Origin: Comamonas badia DSM 17552
GTDB lineage: Bacteria; Pseudomonadota; Gammaproteobacteria; Burkholderiales; Burkholderiaceae_C
Assembly: GCF_000484635.1 (NCBI RefSeq)
Contig: NZ_AXVM01000001.1
Location: 434,001 to 498,000, forward strand
Direction of reading: 5' to 3'
Length of the DNA stretch: 64,000 bases
The notes beneath the pieces are model-generated. The model saw nothing but the letters and a program-made list of their open reading frames with translations, searched no databases and was not told the origin of the DNA. Of the stretch, positions 38,970 through 49,306 are shown piece by piece. Numbering within the stretch: position 1 is the stretch's first letter; every line of letters begins with the position of its first letter. The position numbers and the translations under genes are program-made.

Positions 38970-39589
38970 GACCCTGCGACTCCAGACGTTCGCGCCGGTG
39001 CCCGCGCTGTCGAATTTGGTGGCGGCGGCGTTGCCCCGCCCACCTCAAAAAACGTGTACGACAGCGTAATGGTCTGCACATCCTTGGAGAGCTTGGGATC
39101 GATCACGAAAGTGACTGGCCATTCCTTCCTCTCTCCTGGGTTCAGGGTGTATTGGTTGAAGCAGAAACACTCAAGCTTGTGAAAGTGGGGGCCGGCCTGC
39201 CTCGGCGCGTAGCTGGGAATGGCCTGGGCAGCCATGCGCCGGTCCTGCACGTTCTGGAACTCATACATCACGGTCGCCATTTCGCCTGGGTGAACCTGCA
39301 TGGTCCGCTGAGCGGGTTTGAACTCCCAAGGTCCGCGCGCGTTGGCGTCAAACTGAACCGTGATGGTCCGTGTGCGGTCAACCTGTGTATTGGCAGCACG
39401 GGTACGTGCTGCATCGCCGGAATACCCGTTGCCCGGGACCTGCGTCTCCTGCAGCGACAGGATGTTGATCCCGGTCGCTTCGCAGATCGCGCGGTACAGC
39501 GGAATCAGCGTATAGCCAAACGCAAACATGCCACAGGCAACCACCAGCAACTTGCCCACCATCTTGGCATTTTCAGCACGCAGATTCAC
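38966..39589 (-). CDS. ctaG: Cytochrome c oxidase assembly protein CtaG/Cox11
   Basis: 207 aa. Cox11 delivers copper to the CuB site of subunit I. One N-terminal helix (LLVVACGMFAFGYTLIPLYRAIC), then an immunoglobulin-like periplasmic domain. The copper motif ECFCFNQYTLNPGE is intact, and the run PVTFVIDPKLSKDVQTITLSY follows. The C-terminal proline/alanine tail is short. It overlaps the DUF2970 gene by 4 nt. Confidence 0.95.
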   Translation of the reverse strand: MNLRAENAKMVGKLLVVACGMFAFGYTLIPLYRAICEATGINILSLQETQVPGNGYSGDAARTRAANTQVDRTRTITVQFDANARGPWEFKPAQRTMQVHPGEMATVMYEFQNVQDRRMAAQAIPSYAPRQAGPHFHKLECFCFNQYTLNPGERKEWPVTFVIDPKLSKDVQTITLSYTFFEVGGATPPPPNSTARAPARTSGVAGS

Positions 39590-39604
39590 TTGTGTAGTCT
39601 CCGC

Positions 39605-39718
39605 TCACGATCCCAGAAGGGCCCAGCGCACCATGATGCCAAAGAACAGCGCCAAGGCGATCGAGCCAAGAATCAAGCCCAGACGCATGTTGCGTTTGCG
39701 CTGTTCATCATGGGGCAT
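39605..39718 (-). CDS. Cytochrome oxidase small assembly protein
   Basis: 37 aa from ATG 39718, which has AAGAGA 6 nt upstream; an in-frame ATG at 39745 would make 46 aa. Sequence MPHDEQRKRNMRLGLILGSI then a hydrophobic stretch ALALFFGIMVRWALLGS: one short transmembrane helix after a basic head. The position between coxA and ctaG, plus the size, match the small assembly proteins of Burkholderiales oxidase operons. Confidence 0.75.
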   Translation of the reverse strand: MPHDEQRKRNMRLGLILGSIALALFFGIMVRWALLGS

Positions 39719-39755
39719 GCGCATCTCTTGCAGAATCCCTGACATGCGTCACGCA

Positions 39756-41390
39756 TCAGGCAACAATATGCGTCGCCGCAGCATTGAGCTTGGGCGGCGT
39801 CTCGAATGAATGGAAGGGTGCCGGCGACGGCAATTCCCATTCCAAGCCATAGACAGCACCTTCCCAAGGCCGCTGAGGCGCTTTTGCTCCCTTGCCGCGC
39901 ATGACCGGCACCACGACCGCAAAGAAGAAATACACCTGCGCAGCACCGAAGAAGAACGCACCAATGGACGCGATCATGTTGAAGTCGGCAAACTGCATGG
40001 GGTAATCAGCGTAGCGGCGGGGCATGCCGGCGAGGCCGAGCCAGTGCATTGGGAAGAACGCCACGTTGAACGCAATGAGAGACCACCAGAAGTGAATCTT
40101 GCCGCGGGTTTCGTCATACATGACGCCCGTCCACTTGGGCGACCAATAGTAGAAGGCGCCAAAGATGGCAAACAGTGACCCGGCCACCAGCACGTAGTGG
40201 AAGTGGGCAATGATGTAGTAGGTATCCTGAATCTGGGTATCAATAGGCACCACCGAGGGAATCACGCCCGTGAACCCGCCGATCGTGAACACGAAGATGA
40301 AACCAACGGCCCAGAGCATCGGTGTTTCAAAGGTCATGGAACCGCGCCACATCGTGGCTGTCCAGTTGAACACCTTCACTCCCGTCGGGATGGCGATCAG
40401 CATGGTGCCATACATGAAGAAAAGCTGGCCTGTGACCGGCATGCCGACGGTGAACATATGGTGCGCCCAGACGATCATCGACAGCGTCGCGATGGCGGCA
40501 ATGGCATAGACCATCGAGGTGTAGCCGAACAACCGCTTGCGGGCGAATGCAGGAACGATCTCACTGATCATGCCGAAGGCCGGCAGGATCATGATGTACA
40601 CCTCGGGGTGGCCAAAGAACCAGAAGATGTGCTGCATCATCACCGGGTCGCCGCCGCCGGCCGTGACGAAGAAGCTGGTGCCAAAATGGCGATCCGTCAG
40701 CGTCATGGTAAGCACGCCGGCGAACACCGGCATCACCGCCAGCAATAGATAGGCGGTGATGAGCCAGCTCCAGCAGAACATCGGCATCTGCATGAGCTTC
40801 ATGCCAGGTGCGCGCATGTTCAGGATGGTCACGATGATGTTGATCGCACCCATGATGGACGAAGCGCCCATCACGTGCAGTGACAGGATGGCGAAATCGA
40901 GCGACATCGGCATCTGCAGCGAGAGCGGCGCGTAGAGCGTCCAGCCGCCGGCAGGTGCGCCGCCGGGCATGAAGAACGTGGCCGCCAGCGTGATGCCGGC
41001 AGGCACCAGCAGCCAGAAGCTGAAATTGTTCATGCGCGCGAACGCCATGTCCGAAGCGCCGATCTGCAACGGAATCATCCAGTTTGCAAAGCCGACGAAG
41101 GCCGGCATGATGGCACCGAACACCATGATGAGGCCGTGCATCGTGGTGAACGAGTTGAACATTTCCGGGTTCACGATCTGCAGCCCCGGCTGGAACAGCT
41201 CGGCGCGGATCAGCATCGCGAGCAAGCCGCCGATCATCAGCATCGTGAAGGAGAACAACAGGTACATCGTGCCGATGTCCTTGTGGTTGGTGGCGTACAG
41301 CCAACGCCGCCAGCCTGTCGGCTTGTGGTGGTGATCGTCGTGATGGGCCAATCCGCCGACTTGCCCATGGTTGTCCAAAACTGCACTCAT
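39756..41390 (-). CDS. ctaD: Cytochrome c oxidase subunit I
   Basis: 544 aa, twelve helices, binding heme a and the heme a3-CuB centre where O2 is reduced. Key regions: [18 protein letters not shown] (heme a histidine), [20 protein letters not shown] (CuB histidine and cross-linked tyrosine), [12 protein letters not shown] (the two other CuB histidines), and [19 protein letters not shown] (heme histidines). EVYIM with the K-pathway tyrosine marks an A-type oxidase. Confidence 0.97.
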   Translation of the reverse strand: MSAVLDNHGQVGGLAHHDDHHHKPTGWRRWLYATNHKDIGTMYLLFSFTMLMIGGLLAMLIRAELFQPGLQIVNPEMFNSFTTMHGLIMVFGAIMPAFVGFANWMIPLQIGASDMAFARMNNFSFWLLVPAGITLAATFFMPGGAPAGGWTLYAPLSLQMPMSLDFAILSLHVMGASSIMGAINIIVTILNMRAPGMKLMQMPMFCWSWLITAYLLLAVMPVFAGVLTMTLTDRHFGTSFFVTAGGGDPVMMQHIFWFFGHPEVYIMILPAFGMISEIVPAFARKRLFGYTSMVYAIAAIATLSMIVWAHHMFTVGMPVTGQLFFMYGTMLIAIPTGVKVFNWTATMWRGSMTFETPMLWAVGFIFVFTIGGFTGVIPSVVPIDTQIQDTYYIIAHFHYVLVAGSLFAIFGAFYYWSPKWTGVMYDETRGKIHFWWSLIAFNVAFFPMHWLGLAGMPRRYADYPMQFADFNMIASIGAFFFGAAQVYFFFAVVVPVMRGKGAKAPQRPWEGAVYGLEWELPSPAPFHSFETPPKLNAAATHIVA

Positions 41391-41424
41391 GCTCGACTCC
41401 TCTTTACACGCTGTGCGCTAACGC

Positions 41425-42297
41425 TCATTGGGCCAACTGGGCCACGGCCTGGGAAGACTGCCCCGCCTGAGCCGATTTTTTCTGTTGCTGCCCATGCACC
41501 CACTTGGCGTAGTCCTCGCCGGACAGCACCTTGACGTGGATCGGCATGTAGGCATGCTCCTTGCCGCACAGCTCGGCGCACTGACCGTAGAAATCGCCCG
41601 TCTTTTCCGCACGGAACCAGGTGTCACGCACAAAACCGGGAATCGCATCCTGCTTGACACCGAACGCAGGCACAAACCACGAGTGAATCACGTCGTTGGC
41701 GGTAATGATCATGCGCACCTTCTTGTTGACCGGCACGACGAGCGGATTGTCAACCTTCAGCAGGTAATCATCGCCCTTGGGCGTGCCTGCGCTGGACAGC
41801 TCACGCTGCGCGGAATCCAGCGTGGAAACGAAGCCTATGCCCTCGCCTTCGCCGGCAAGGTAGTCATATCCCCACTTCCACTGGTAGCCAGTGGCCTTGA
41901 TCGTGAGATCCGGGTTGGTCGTGTCCTTCTGCGCCACGATGACCTTGGTGGCGGGCGCCGCCATCGCGATGACGATCAGGAACGGCACCACGGTCCAGGT
42001 GATTTCCACCACCGTCGATTCATGGAAATTCGCGGATTTGGCACCCTTGGATTTGCGGTGGTTCAGGATGGAATAGAACATCGCACCAAACACGCCGACA
42101 AAAATGACGGCGCAGATGATCATCACCATCCAATGCAGATCCGATTGCTCCTGCGCGATCTTGGTCACACCCGTCGTCAGGTTCAACTGGTTGACCCCCG
42201 GGCCGCCAGGCAGGTCTTGAACCGCGTGGGCTGCCGTCGCCAGCCAAGCTCCAGATACGACCAGAGAGGCTGCCAGCCGGTTGAAAATGCTCTTCAT
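41425..42297 (-). CDS. coxB: Cytochrome c oxidase subunit II
   Basis: 290 aa. It takes electrons from cytochrome c through CuA. Signal peptide (RLAASLVVSGAWLATAAHA), then two helices (MIICAVIFVGVFGAMFYSIL and TVVPFLIVIAMAAPATKVIV) and the cupredoxin domain. The CuA site is complete: HSWFVPAFGVKQDAIPG, then CAELCGKEHAYMPIHVKV. A short Q/A-rich tail ends the protein. First gene of the cox block. Confidence 0.96.
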   Translation of the reverse strand: MKSIFNRLAASLVVSGAWLATAAHAVQDLPGGPGVNQLNLTTGVTKIAQEQSDLHWMVMIICAVIFVGVFGAMFYSILNHRKSKGAKSANFHESTVVEITWTVVPFLIVIAMAAPATKVIVAQKDTTNPDLTIKATGYQWKWGYDYLAGEGEGIGFVSTLDSAQRELSSAGTPKGDDYLLKVDNPLVVPVNKKVRMIITANDVIHSWFVPAFGVKQDAIPGFVRDTWFRAEKTGDFYGQCAELCGKEHAYMPIHVKVLSGEDYAKWVHGQQQKKSAQAGQSSQAVAQLAQ

Positions 42298-42602
42298 AGT
42301 TCTCCCACTTGTAAGCTAAGCGCAAACACTGCTGCAGTTTACTGCGCACTCCAAATGACACACCGGGCGCTGCAGGACAGCGCCGCGCCGCGCGAGCGAT
42401 TCAGAAAAACACTCTCGCGCATGATCTCCAGCCCGGGTAACGCAATCCACATAACGCAAACCGCCTGGCGCGGCATGTTGTCCCCACACAAGGGCCCAGT
42501 TAACCGCTGTTGCCCGCTCCACCGATAGATTCGGTCAAGGCGTTCCGGCTTGCAGCGGCGCACGGGCCACCAGATTGTTTTCAGACGTAAATTCTAATCC
42601 AC
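42298..42602. other. Intergenic stretch of 305 nt upstream of coxB
   Basis: No gene supported. It should hold the leftward coxB promoter. The most AT-rich part is 42570-42602. I found no confident -35/-10 pair or known operator. A small hairpin-like CAGGACAGCGCC region lies near 42375. Confidence 0.4.
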
Positions 42603-43529
42603 TTATTCACCAGAAAAACCTTCACGACCACCCTGCGATGCGGACTGAGCCCGCAGCTCGGTCCTGGTCTTGGTCCATGAACGCCGCTCCCTGCGCACGT
42701 TGGGCGCGGGTTTGTACGCATGACCGTAGATCACCTCAAAAGTCAAGGCCAGCTGCCCCTCGCTGGCCGGGTCGGCCAGCTGCTCGGCAAGGGCTGCTTC
42801 CAGAGCCGCCCTCCAGCGGCGCCCCCGCAACGCCGGGAAGCGATCGGGGTGCAGGTTGCGCCCCAGCTCCCTGAGCTCCCGCAACAGGCGTGCCGGAGCC
42901 GCGAACGTCAAGATGATGCGCTCCATGTCCATGACCGGTTCGGCAAAACCTGCCGCGGCCAGCATGTCACCCCAGTCGTGCATGTCCGTGAAACTGTGGC
43001 TGGGCTGCGGCCAGCCCAGGGCGCCATAGACACCGCGCAACTCGCGCAAGGTATCGGGACCCAGGCAGGAAAACATGAGAAAGCCATCGGCCGACAGGGC
43101 CTGGTGCCATTGGCCGATCAGGGCCTGGGGCTGGGCACTCATGTGCAAGGCCATGTTGGCCCAAACCATCTGCATGCTGCCCGGTGATGGTGCGTTGTCA
43201 AAGTGCTGTGCCGGGCCAAGCCAGCGGGACGCCTGCCACCACGGGCGCTGCAGCCGCGCCTTCACGGCGGACTGCGCCGATGCGCCCGAAGTCTCGCAAA
43301 CGAACTGCGCCGCCTTGGGCAGGCCGGCCGCAACCAGCGCATGCCCCTCCAGTCCCCCGCGCAGCGGATCCCAGTCGCACCACTGAAGGGGCGGCTCAAT
43401 AATCCAGCTCAGGCGTTGCTGCATGCGCCGCGCCACTTCTTCATGCAGCCAGGGCGACGGCGCGCGCGCCAGCGCGTGCCAGCGCTCTGCGGCGACGGCG
43501 TCAATGGTGGGTGGGCTCTTTTCCGGCAT
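42603..43529 (-). CDS. BioC-like SAM-dependent methyltransferase
   Basis: 308 aa from ATG 43529. Class I methyltransferase fold, somewhat degenerate at the glycine-rich SAM loop. The region MQMVWANMALHMSAQPQALIGQWHQALSADG followed by FLMFSCLGPDTLRELRGVY is the hallmark of malonyl-ACP O-methyltransferase BioC and relatives. HSFTDMHDWGDMLAAAGFAEPV and LRELRELGRNLH follow. In biotin synthesis BioC masks malonyl-ACP to start pimelate formation. No bio genes are adjacent; it is divergent from comF with 36 nt between starts, so the substrate remains open. Confidence 0.75.
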   Translation of the reverse strand: MPEKSPPTIDAVAAERWHALARAPSPWLHEEVARRMQQRLSWIIEPPLQWCDWDPLRGGLEGHALVAAGLPKAAQFVCETSGASAQSAVKARLQRPWWQASRWLGPAQHFDNAPSPGSMQMVWANMALHMSAQPQALIGQWHQALSADGFLMFSCLGPDTLRELRGVYGALGWPQPSHSFTDMHDWGDMLAAAGFAEPVMDMERIILTFAAPARLLRELRELGRNLHPDRFPALRGRRWRAALEAALAEQLADPASEGQLALTFEVIYGHAYKPAPNVRRERRSWTKTRTELRAQSASQGGREGFSGE

Positions 43530-43565
43530 GGCTGCGACTCGAACGGGCGCGAGTATATTGAGGCC

Positions 43566-44273
43566 ATGTTCTTCACACGCCTGCTGGGGGCATCCGTGGC
43601 GGATGCACGTTGGCTGCCCAGCCAGTGCGCCATCTGCCATGCCTGGCCGGCGCAGAGCGTGTGCGAGGCCTGCCGGACGGCGTTTGCGGCACCCGCCCAG
43701 CGCTGCGTTCAATGCGCCCAGCGTGTGCCTCAAGGGGTGCTGCGCTGCGGACAATGCCTGGCGCACCCGCCGGCCATCGACGCCTGCATTGCCGCCGTTG
43801 ACTACGCCTACCCTTGGGAGGCGCTGATCACGCGCTTCAAATTCCACGCCAACCCTGGGCTGGCCGGCGCGCTGGCTGCGCTCATGCGCAAGGCAGATGC
43901 CGCCGCACAGCTGCTCGCCGCCGCGGATGCCGTGCTGCCCGTTCCGCTGTCTGCCGAACGCCTGCGCCAGCGCGGCTACAACCAGGCCCTGCTGCTGGCG
44001 CGTGCGCTGGCGCGCCCCAAGGTGCAGCCGCGCTGGCTGCGGCGCACCCATGACACGCTGGCGCAAAGCAGCCTGAACCGCACCGAGCGCCTGCGCAATC
44101 TGCGCGGTGCATTTGCCGTATCCACGCAGATTCCACGCGACCTGGGTGGGCAACACCTGCTGCTGGTGGACGACGTGATGACGACCGGAGCGACAGTGCA
44201 CGCGGCCGCCAGTGCGCTGCGCCAAGCCGGTGCCACGAGCGTCAGCGCGCTGGTACTGGCACGCACGCCCTGA
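43566..44273 (+). CDS. comF: ComF family phosphoribosyltransferase-like protein
   Basis: 235 aa. ComF proteins are needed for DNA uptake in competent bacteria. N-terminal zinc-ribbon cysteines: CAICHAW, CEACRTAF, CVQCAQRV and CGQCLA. The C-terminal PRTase domain shows PVPLSAERLRQRGYNQALLLA and the PRPP loop LLLVDDVMTTGATVHAAA. The length and order are standard. It is followed by trmL in the same direction. Confidence 0.93.
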   Translation: MFFTRLLGASVADARWLPSQCAICHAWPAQSVCEACRTAFAAPAQRCVQCAQRVPQGVLRCGQCLAHPPAIDACIAAVDYAYPWEALITRFKFHANPGLAGALAALMRKADAAAQLLAAADAVLPVPLSAERLRQRGYNQALLLARALARPKVQPRWLRRTHDTLAQSSLNRTERLRNLRGAFAVSTQIPRDLGGQHLLLVDDVMTTGATVHAAASALRQAGATSVSALVLARTP

Positions 44274-44304
44274 CGGCGGCACGCCCTGGCCGACAATCAC
44301 CGCC

Positions 44305-44802
44305 ATGTTCCAGATTGTCCTCGTCGAACCGGAAATCCCGCCCAACACGGGCAACGCCATCCGCCTCGCCGCCAACACCGGCTGCCGGCTGCACCTCGTG
44401 GAGCCGCTCGGATTTTCGATGGAAGATCGGCTGCTGCGCCGCGCCGGGCTGGATTACCACGAGTGGGCTGATGTACGGCGCCACGCCAGCTGGGAAGCCT
44501 TGGTGGAGACAGAGCAGCCCGACGCATCCCGCATGTTCGCACTGACCACACGCGGCACGCGAACAGCCCATGACACCCGGTTTCTGCCCGGCGACTGGCT
44601 GGTGTTCGGCTCGGAAACGCGCGGTTTCTCGCCAACGCTGCGCGAGCGCTTTGCTCCAGCGCAGTGCCTGCGGCTGCCGATGCGCCCGAACCAGCGCAGC
44701 CTCAATCTGTCGAATGCGGTGGCGGTGATGGTCTTTGAAGCGTGGCGGCAAAACGGCTTTGCCGGTGCCGCGCCGCTGCCGATTCAGGGCGCCGCGCCGT
44801 AG
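44305..44802 (+). CDS. trmL: tRNA (cytidine/uridine-34-2'-O)-methyltransferase TrmL
   Basis: 165 aa SPOUT methyltransferase that modifies the wobble ribose of two leucine tRNAs. Start ATG 44305. Motifs: VEPEIPPNTGNAIRLAANTG, HLVEPLGFSMEDRLLRRAGL, LVFGSETRGFSP (motif 2) and LPMRPNQRSLNLSNAVAVMV (motif 3, knotted SAM site). The stop lies inside the convergent MaoC-like gene, a 19-nt overlap. Confidence 0.93.
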   Translation: MFQIVLVEPEIPPNTGNAIRLAANTGCRLHLVEPLGFSMEDRLLRRAGLDYHEWADVRRHASWEALVETEQPDASRMFALTTRGTRTAHDTRFLPGDWLVFGSETRGFSPTLRERFAPAQCLRLPMRPNQRSLNLSNAVAVMVFEAWRQNGFAGAAPLPIQGAAP

Positions 44803-45248
44803 CTGCGCACCAGCGATTCGGCCACGCACACGGGCTTGTCGCCGCCCTCGCGCTCCACCGCAACCTCCAGCGTCATCTGCACGCCATCCGGCTGCGCCGG
44901 CTCCACACCGCGCAAGGTCACCCGCCCGCGCAAACGGCTGCCCACCGGCACGGGGGCAGGGAAACGCACGCGATTGAGACCGTAGTTGATGCCCATCCTC
45001 GCGCCTTCGATCACGAGCGCCTGCTCGAAGAACCGCGAGAGCAGCGACAGCGTGAGAAAGCCGTGGGCCACCGTGGCGCCGAAGGGGCCGGCGGCAGCGC
45101 GCGCGGGATCGACGTGTATCCATTGGTGATCGCCGGTGGCCTGGGCGAATTGGTCGATCCGCGCCTGGGTGATTTCGACCCAGTCGGTGACCGCGATTTC
45201 CTGGCCCATGCAGGCGGCCAGTTCCGAGTAACTGCGAAAGATCTTCAT
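44784..45248 (-). CDS. MaoC-like (R)-specific enoyl-CoA hydratase family protein
   Basis: 154 aa from ATG 45248. Hotdog-fold hydratase-2 motif: FAQATGDHQWIHVDPARA, then GPFGATVAHGFLTLSLLSRF, with the catalytic Asp/His pair. The second half NYGLNRVRFPAPVPVGSRLRG is also typical. It likely hydrates (R)-type enoyl-CoA esters in fatty-acid or polyhydroxyalkanoate metabolism. It ends within the trmL 3' end. Confidence 0.9.
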   Translation of the reverse strand: MKIFRSYSELAACMGQEIAVTDWVEITQARIDQFAQATGDHQWIHVDPARAAAGPFGATVAHGFLTLSLLSRFFEQALVIEGARMGINYGLNRVRFPAPVPVGSRLRGRVTLRGVEPAQPDGVQMTLEVAVEREGGDKPVCVAESLVRSYGAAP

Positions 45249-45303
45249 GCGCCGGCAATGTAGCGGGCGAAGCGCGGCCTGCGTGTCAGCGCGGCGACAG
45301 GCG

Positions 45304-45924
45304 TCAGGCTTCGTCCAGCCATGCGCAAAGAGGCTGCCACTGCTCCAGGTCGCGCGCCACGCGCGCCGGAGCAATGTCAAAGAGCGTCAGCCCGTGCGCC
45401 GCAAGATGCACGTAGTTCTGCGTGTTGCGCAAAAACCCGAGCACCGGCAGGCCCAGTTCATCGACGAATGCGCGCAGCTTGTCGGCGGCGATGGTGCGCT
45501 CGTCCACGCGCATGCCGACAATCCCGATCTGCGCCGACGTATCGATGCGCAGCGCCTGCAGGTCATCAAGAAACTGGCGCGTGGCAAAGATGTCGAAGAC
45601 GCTCGCCTGCAGCGGCACGACGATGCGGTCCGCCTTGCGCAACACGTCCTTCAGGCGCCAGCCCTGCAAGCCGGCGGGCGTATCGAGCACCGCGTGCGCG
45701 ACGTCGCGCGGCGGCCGGCCGATCCAGTCAGGCGTGGCCTCCCACAGCTGGATGGTACGTGCCACCTGCGGGCGCTCGCCAAGCCACCAGCGCGCGGACT
45801 GCTGGCCATCCACATCGCCCAGCGCCACCGCATGGCCACGGCTGGCGTAGTAGCCCGCAATATTGGTTGCCAGCGTGGACTTGCCCACACCACCCTTGGG
45901 ATTGGCCACTGCAACAAGTGCCAT
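45304..45924 (-). CDS. ParA family ATPase
   Basis: 206 aa. Deviant Walker A PKGGVGKSTLATNIAGYY (9-26), switch region ALGDVDGQQSARWWL, HAVLDTPAGLQGW and VVPLQASVFDIFAT. It is a stand-alone short ParA/MinD-type ATPase without an adjacent parB and without the N-terminal DNA-binding part of SopA-type proteins. Orphans of this type position protein complexes or membrane assemblies; the cargo is unknown. Confidence 0.88.
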   Translation of the reverse strand: MALVAVANPKGGVGKSTLATNIAGYYASRGHAVALGDVDGQQSARWWLGERPQVARTIQLWEATPDWIGRPPRDVAHAVLDTPAGLQGWRLKDVLRKADRIVVPLQASVFDIFATRQFLDDLQALRIDTSAQIGIVGMRVDERTIAADKLRAFVDELGLPVLGFLRNTQNYVHLAAHGLTLFDIAPARVARDLEQWQPLCAWLDEA

Positions 45925-45945
45925 CGCTGCTTCCTTTCACTAGAA

Positions 45946-45993
45946 TCAAAAAGGCCTGCAGCCCTTGTCATAAAAGCGCGAACAGCTATCAAA
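45946..45993 (+). repeat. Dispersed short repeat, copy B
   Basis: TCAAAAAGGCCTGCAGCCC, then TTGTCATAAAAGCGCG and AACAGCTATCAAA. It aligns with copies at 26176-26226, 49243-49291 and 60172-60218. It is located upstream of parA and kefB. Confidence 0.6.
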
Positions 45994-46144
45994 CAAGGAC
46001 TTCCACACCTGCCGCCGCCATCACAGGCACGAATGGTTACTCTAACGCAGCAGAGGCATCGGGCCACTGGTCAACCCGAGTGACCGAAAATGGGTTGCAT
46101 GCGGGCGCCATCATCCACGCCCTCTGCCGAAACGCTCCCTCCCC

Positions 46145-48013
46145 ATGGCCCACGCCCCCCTCTGGCTCACCTACGGCTTCACCTACCTGGCGGCCGCAGT
46201 GATCGCCGTGCCCATCACGCGGGCGCTTGGCCTGGGCGCGATCGTCGGTTACCTGGCGGCCGGCATCGCCATCGGTCCCTGGGGCCTGGCGCTGGTGAGC
46301 AATGTGCAGGACATCCTGCACTTCGCCGAATTCGGCGTGGTGCTGATGCTGTTTTTGATCGGCATGGAACTGCAGCCCGGCCGGTTGTGGAGCATGCGCC
46401 GCCCCATCTTCGGCCTGGGCGGCGCGCAGATGCTGGCCTGCGCGCTGCTGCTGGGCGCGGGCGCCTGGCTCTGGGGCCTGCCCTGGCGCGTCGGGCTGGT
46501 GGCTGCGCTGGGCCTGGCGCTCTCGTCCACCGCGATCGCGCTGCAGATCCTTGCCGAGCGCAACCTGATGCAGAGCGAGGGCGGGCAGCATGCGTTTTCC
46601 ATCCTGCTGTTCCAGGATATCGCCGCCATCCCCATTCTTGCGCTGCTGCCGCTGCTGGGCGCCACCGGCAATGCATTGCCGGGCACCGGCCCGGCGCTGC
46701 TGACCGAAATCCTCAAGACGCTGAGCGTGGTGGGCGTGATCATCCTGGGCGGACGTCTGGCGTTGCGTCCGGTGCTGCGCTGGGTGGCGCAGAGCAAGAC
46801 GCCCGAGATCTTCACCGCCACCTCGCTGTTCCTGGTAGTGGGCATCGCAATGCTGATGGTGCTGGTGGACCTGTCGATGGCGCTGGGCGCCTTCCTCGCG
46901 GGGGTATTGCTGGCCGACAGTGAGTACCGCAGCGAGCTGGAAACCGACATCGAGCCGTTCAAGGGCCTGCTGCTTGGCCTGTTTTTCATCGCCGTGGGCA
47001 TGAGCATCGATTTCGGCGTGCTGATCGCATCGCCCCTGCGGATGCTGGCGCTGGTCTTCGGCTTTCTCTCGCTCAAGGCCATCGCCATCTACCTGCTGGC
47101 GCGCGCCACCGGCATGCCGGCGCAGGAGCGGCCGGTGTTCACGCTGCTGCTCACGCAAGGCGGAGAATTCGCCTTCGTGGTGTTCCAGACGGCGACGAAT
47201 TTCGAGGCGCTGCCGTCGGACATCGCCTCGATGCTGATCGCGGCAGTGGCGATCAGCATGCTGCTGGGGCCGCTGCTGCTGGTGCCGCTCGATCGCGCGC
47301 TGCAAAAACACTATGCGCGCATGAGCCCCTCACCGGAAGCCGCCGAAGACACCATCGAAGAGCCGCAGACCGCGCCCGTCATCATCGCCGGCTTCGGGCG
47401 CTATGGGCAGATCGTGGCGCGCGTGATGCTGGCGCAGGGGATTCCCGCCACGGTGCTGGACCACAGCGTCGAAATGCTGGAAGTGGCGCACACCTTCGGC
47501 TACCGCGTGTACTTCGGCGACGCCACGCGCGTGCGCCTGCTGCGCAAGGCGGGTGCCACGCAGGCCAAGGTGCTGATGATCGCGGTCGATGCACCGCAGC
47601 AGTCCCTGAAGATCGCGCAGATCGCGCGCAAGCACTTCCCGCACCTGCAGATCGTGGCGCGCGCACGCGATATCTCGCACTGGCACGCGCTGCGCGACCT
47701 GGGCGTGACGCTGGTGGAGCGCGAACTGTTCGGCTCCAGCCTTGAGAGCGCCGCCACGGTGCTGCAGTGCATGGGGCTGGAAGAATACGAGGCGCGCCGC
47801 ACCATCGAACGCTTTCGCACCTACAACATGGAACTGGCCGAGCAGCTCTACCCGCACCACAAGGATCGCGAGCGCTTCATCGCCGCTGCCAAGCAGGGGC
47901 GCAACCAGCTGGTGGAACAGATGGCGCGCGAACGCGAGGAGCGCCTGCGCGAAAAGCGCGCCGCCAACGACAGCGGCGCACCGTCCGCAGACCACGACGC
48001 GCCGGCGGCCTGA
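46145..48013 (+). CDS. Monovalent cation:proton antiporter-2 (KefB/KefC type) with RCK domain
   Basis: 622 aa. About 12-13 helices of the CPA2 family (LGLGAIVGYLAAGIAIGPWG, AEFGVVLMLFLIGMELQP, LALSSTAIALQILAERNL), with the LLTQGGEFAFVVF motif. A TrkA-N/RCK domain follows from ~415 (APVIIAGFGRYGQIVARVML). Such proteins exchange K+ for H+ and in E. coli Kef respond to glutathione adducts. The tail is charged and Arg/Glu-rich. Its stop (TGA 48011-48013) directly abuts the pcaF stop on the other strand. Confidence 0.9.
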   Translation: MAHAPLWLTYGFTYLAAAVIAVPITRALGLGAIVGYLAAGIAIGPWGLALVSNVQDILHFAEFGVVLMLFLIGMELQPGRLWSMRRPIFGLGGAQMLACALLLGAGAWLWGLPWRVGLVAALGLALSSTAIALQILAERNLMQSEGGQHAFSILLFQDIAAIPILALLPLLGATGNALPGTGPALLTEILKTLSVVGVIILGGRLALRPVLRWVAQSKTPEIFTATSLFLVVGIAMLMVLVDLSMALGAFLAGVLLADSEYRSELETDIEPFKGLLLGLFFIAVGMSIDFGVLIASPLRMLALVFGFLSLKAIAIYLLARATGMPAQERPVFTLLLTQGGEFAFVVFQTATNFEALPSDIASMLIAAVAISMLLGPLLLVPLDRALQKHYARMSPSPEAAEDTIEEPQTAPVIIAGFGRYGQIVARVMLAQGIPATVLDHSVEMLEVAHTFGYRVYFGDATRVRLLRKAGATQAKVLMIAVDAPQQSLKIAQIARKHFPHLQIVARARDISHWHALRDLGVTLVERELFGSSLESAATVLQCMGLEEYEARRTIERFRTYNMELAEQLYPHHKDRERFIAAAKQGRNQLVEQMAREREERLREKRAANDSGAPSADHDAPAA

Positions 48014-49216
<1,203 letters not shown>

Positions 49217-49242
49217 GGAATTTTCTGTCATGGTGCAAATAA

Positions 49243-49291
49243 AAATGAGAGCTTTTACCGCTTTATTGGCAAGCGCTAGAGGCTAATTTGA
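49243..49291 (-). repeat. Dispersed short repeat, copy C
   Basis: In - orientation: TCAAATTAGCCTCTAGCGC, then TTGCCAATAAAGCGG and TAAAAGCTCTCATTT. The inner arms AGCCTCTAGCGCTT / AAGCGGTAAAAGCT can pair with wobble to form a hairpin. It lies between pcaF and the FAH-family gene. Confidence 0.65.
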
Positions 49292-49306
49292 TCTGTATTT
49301 TTGCAA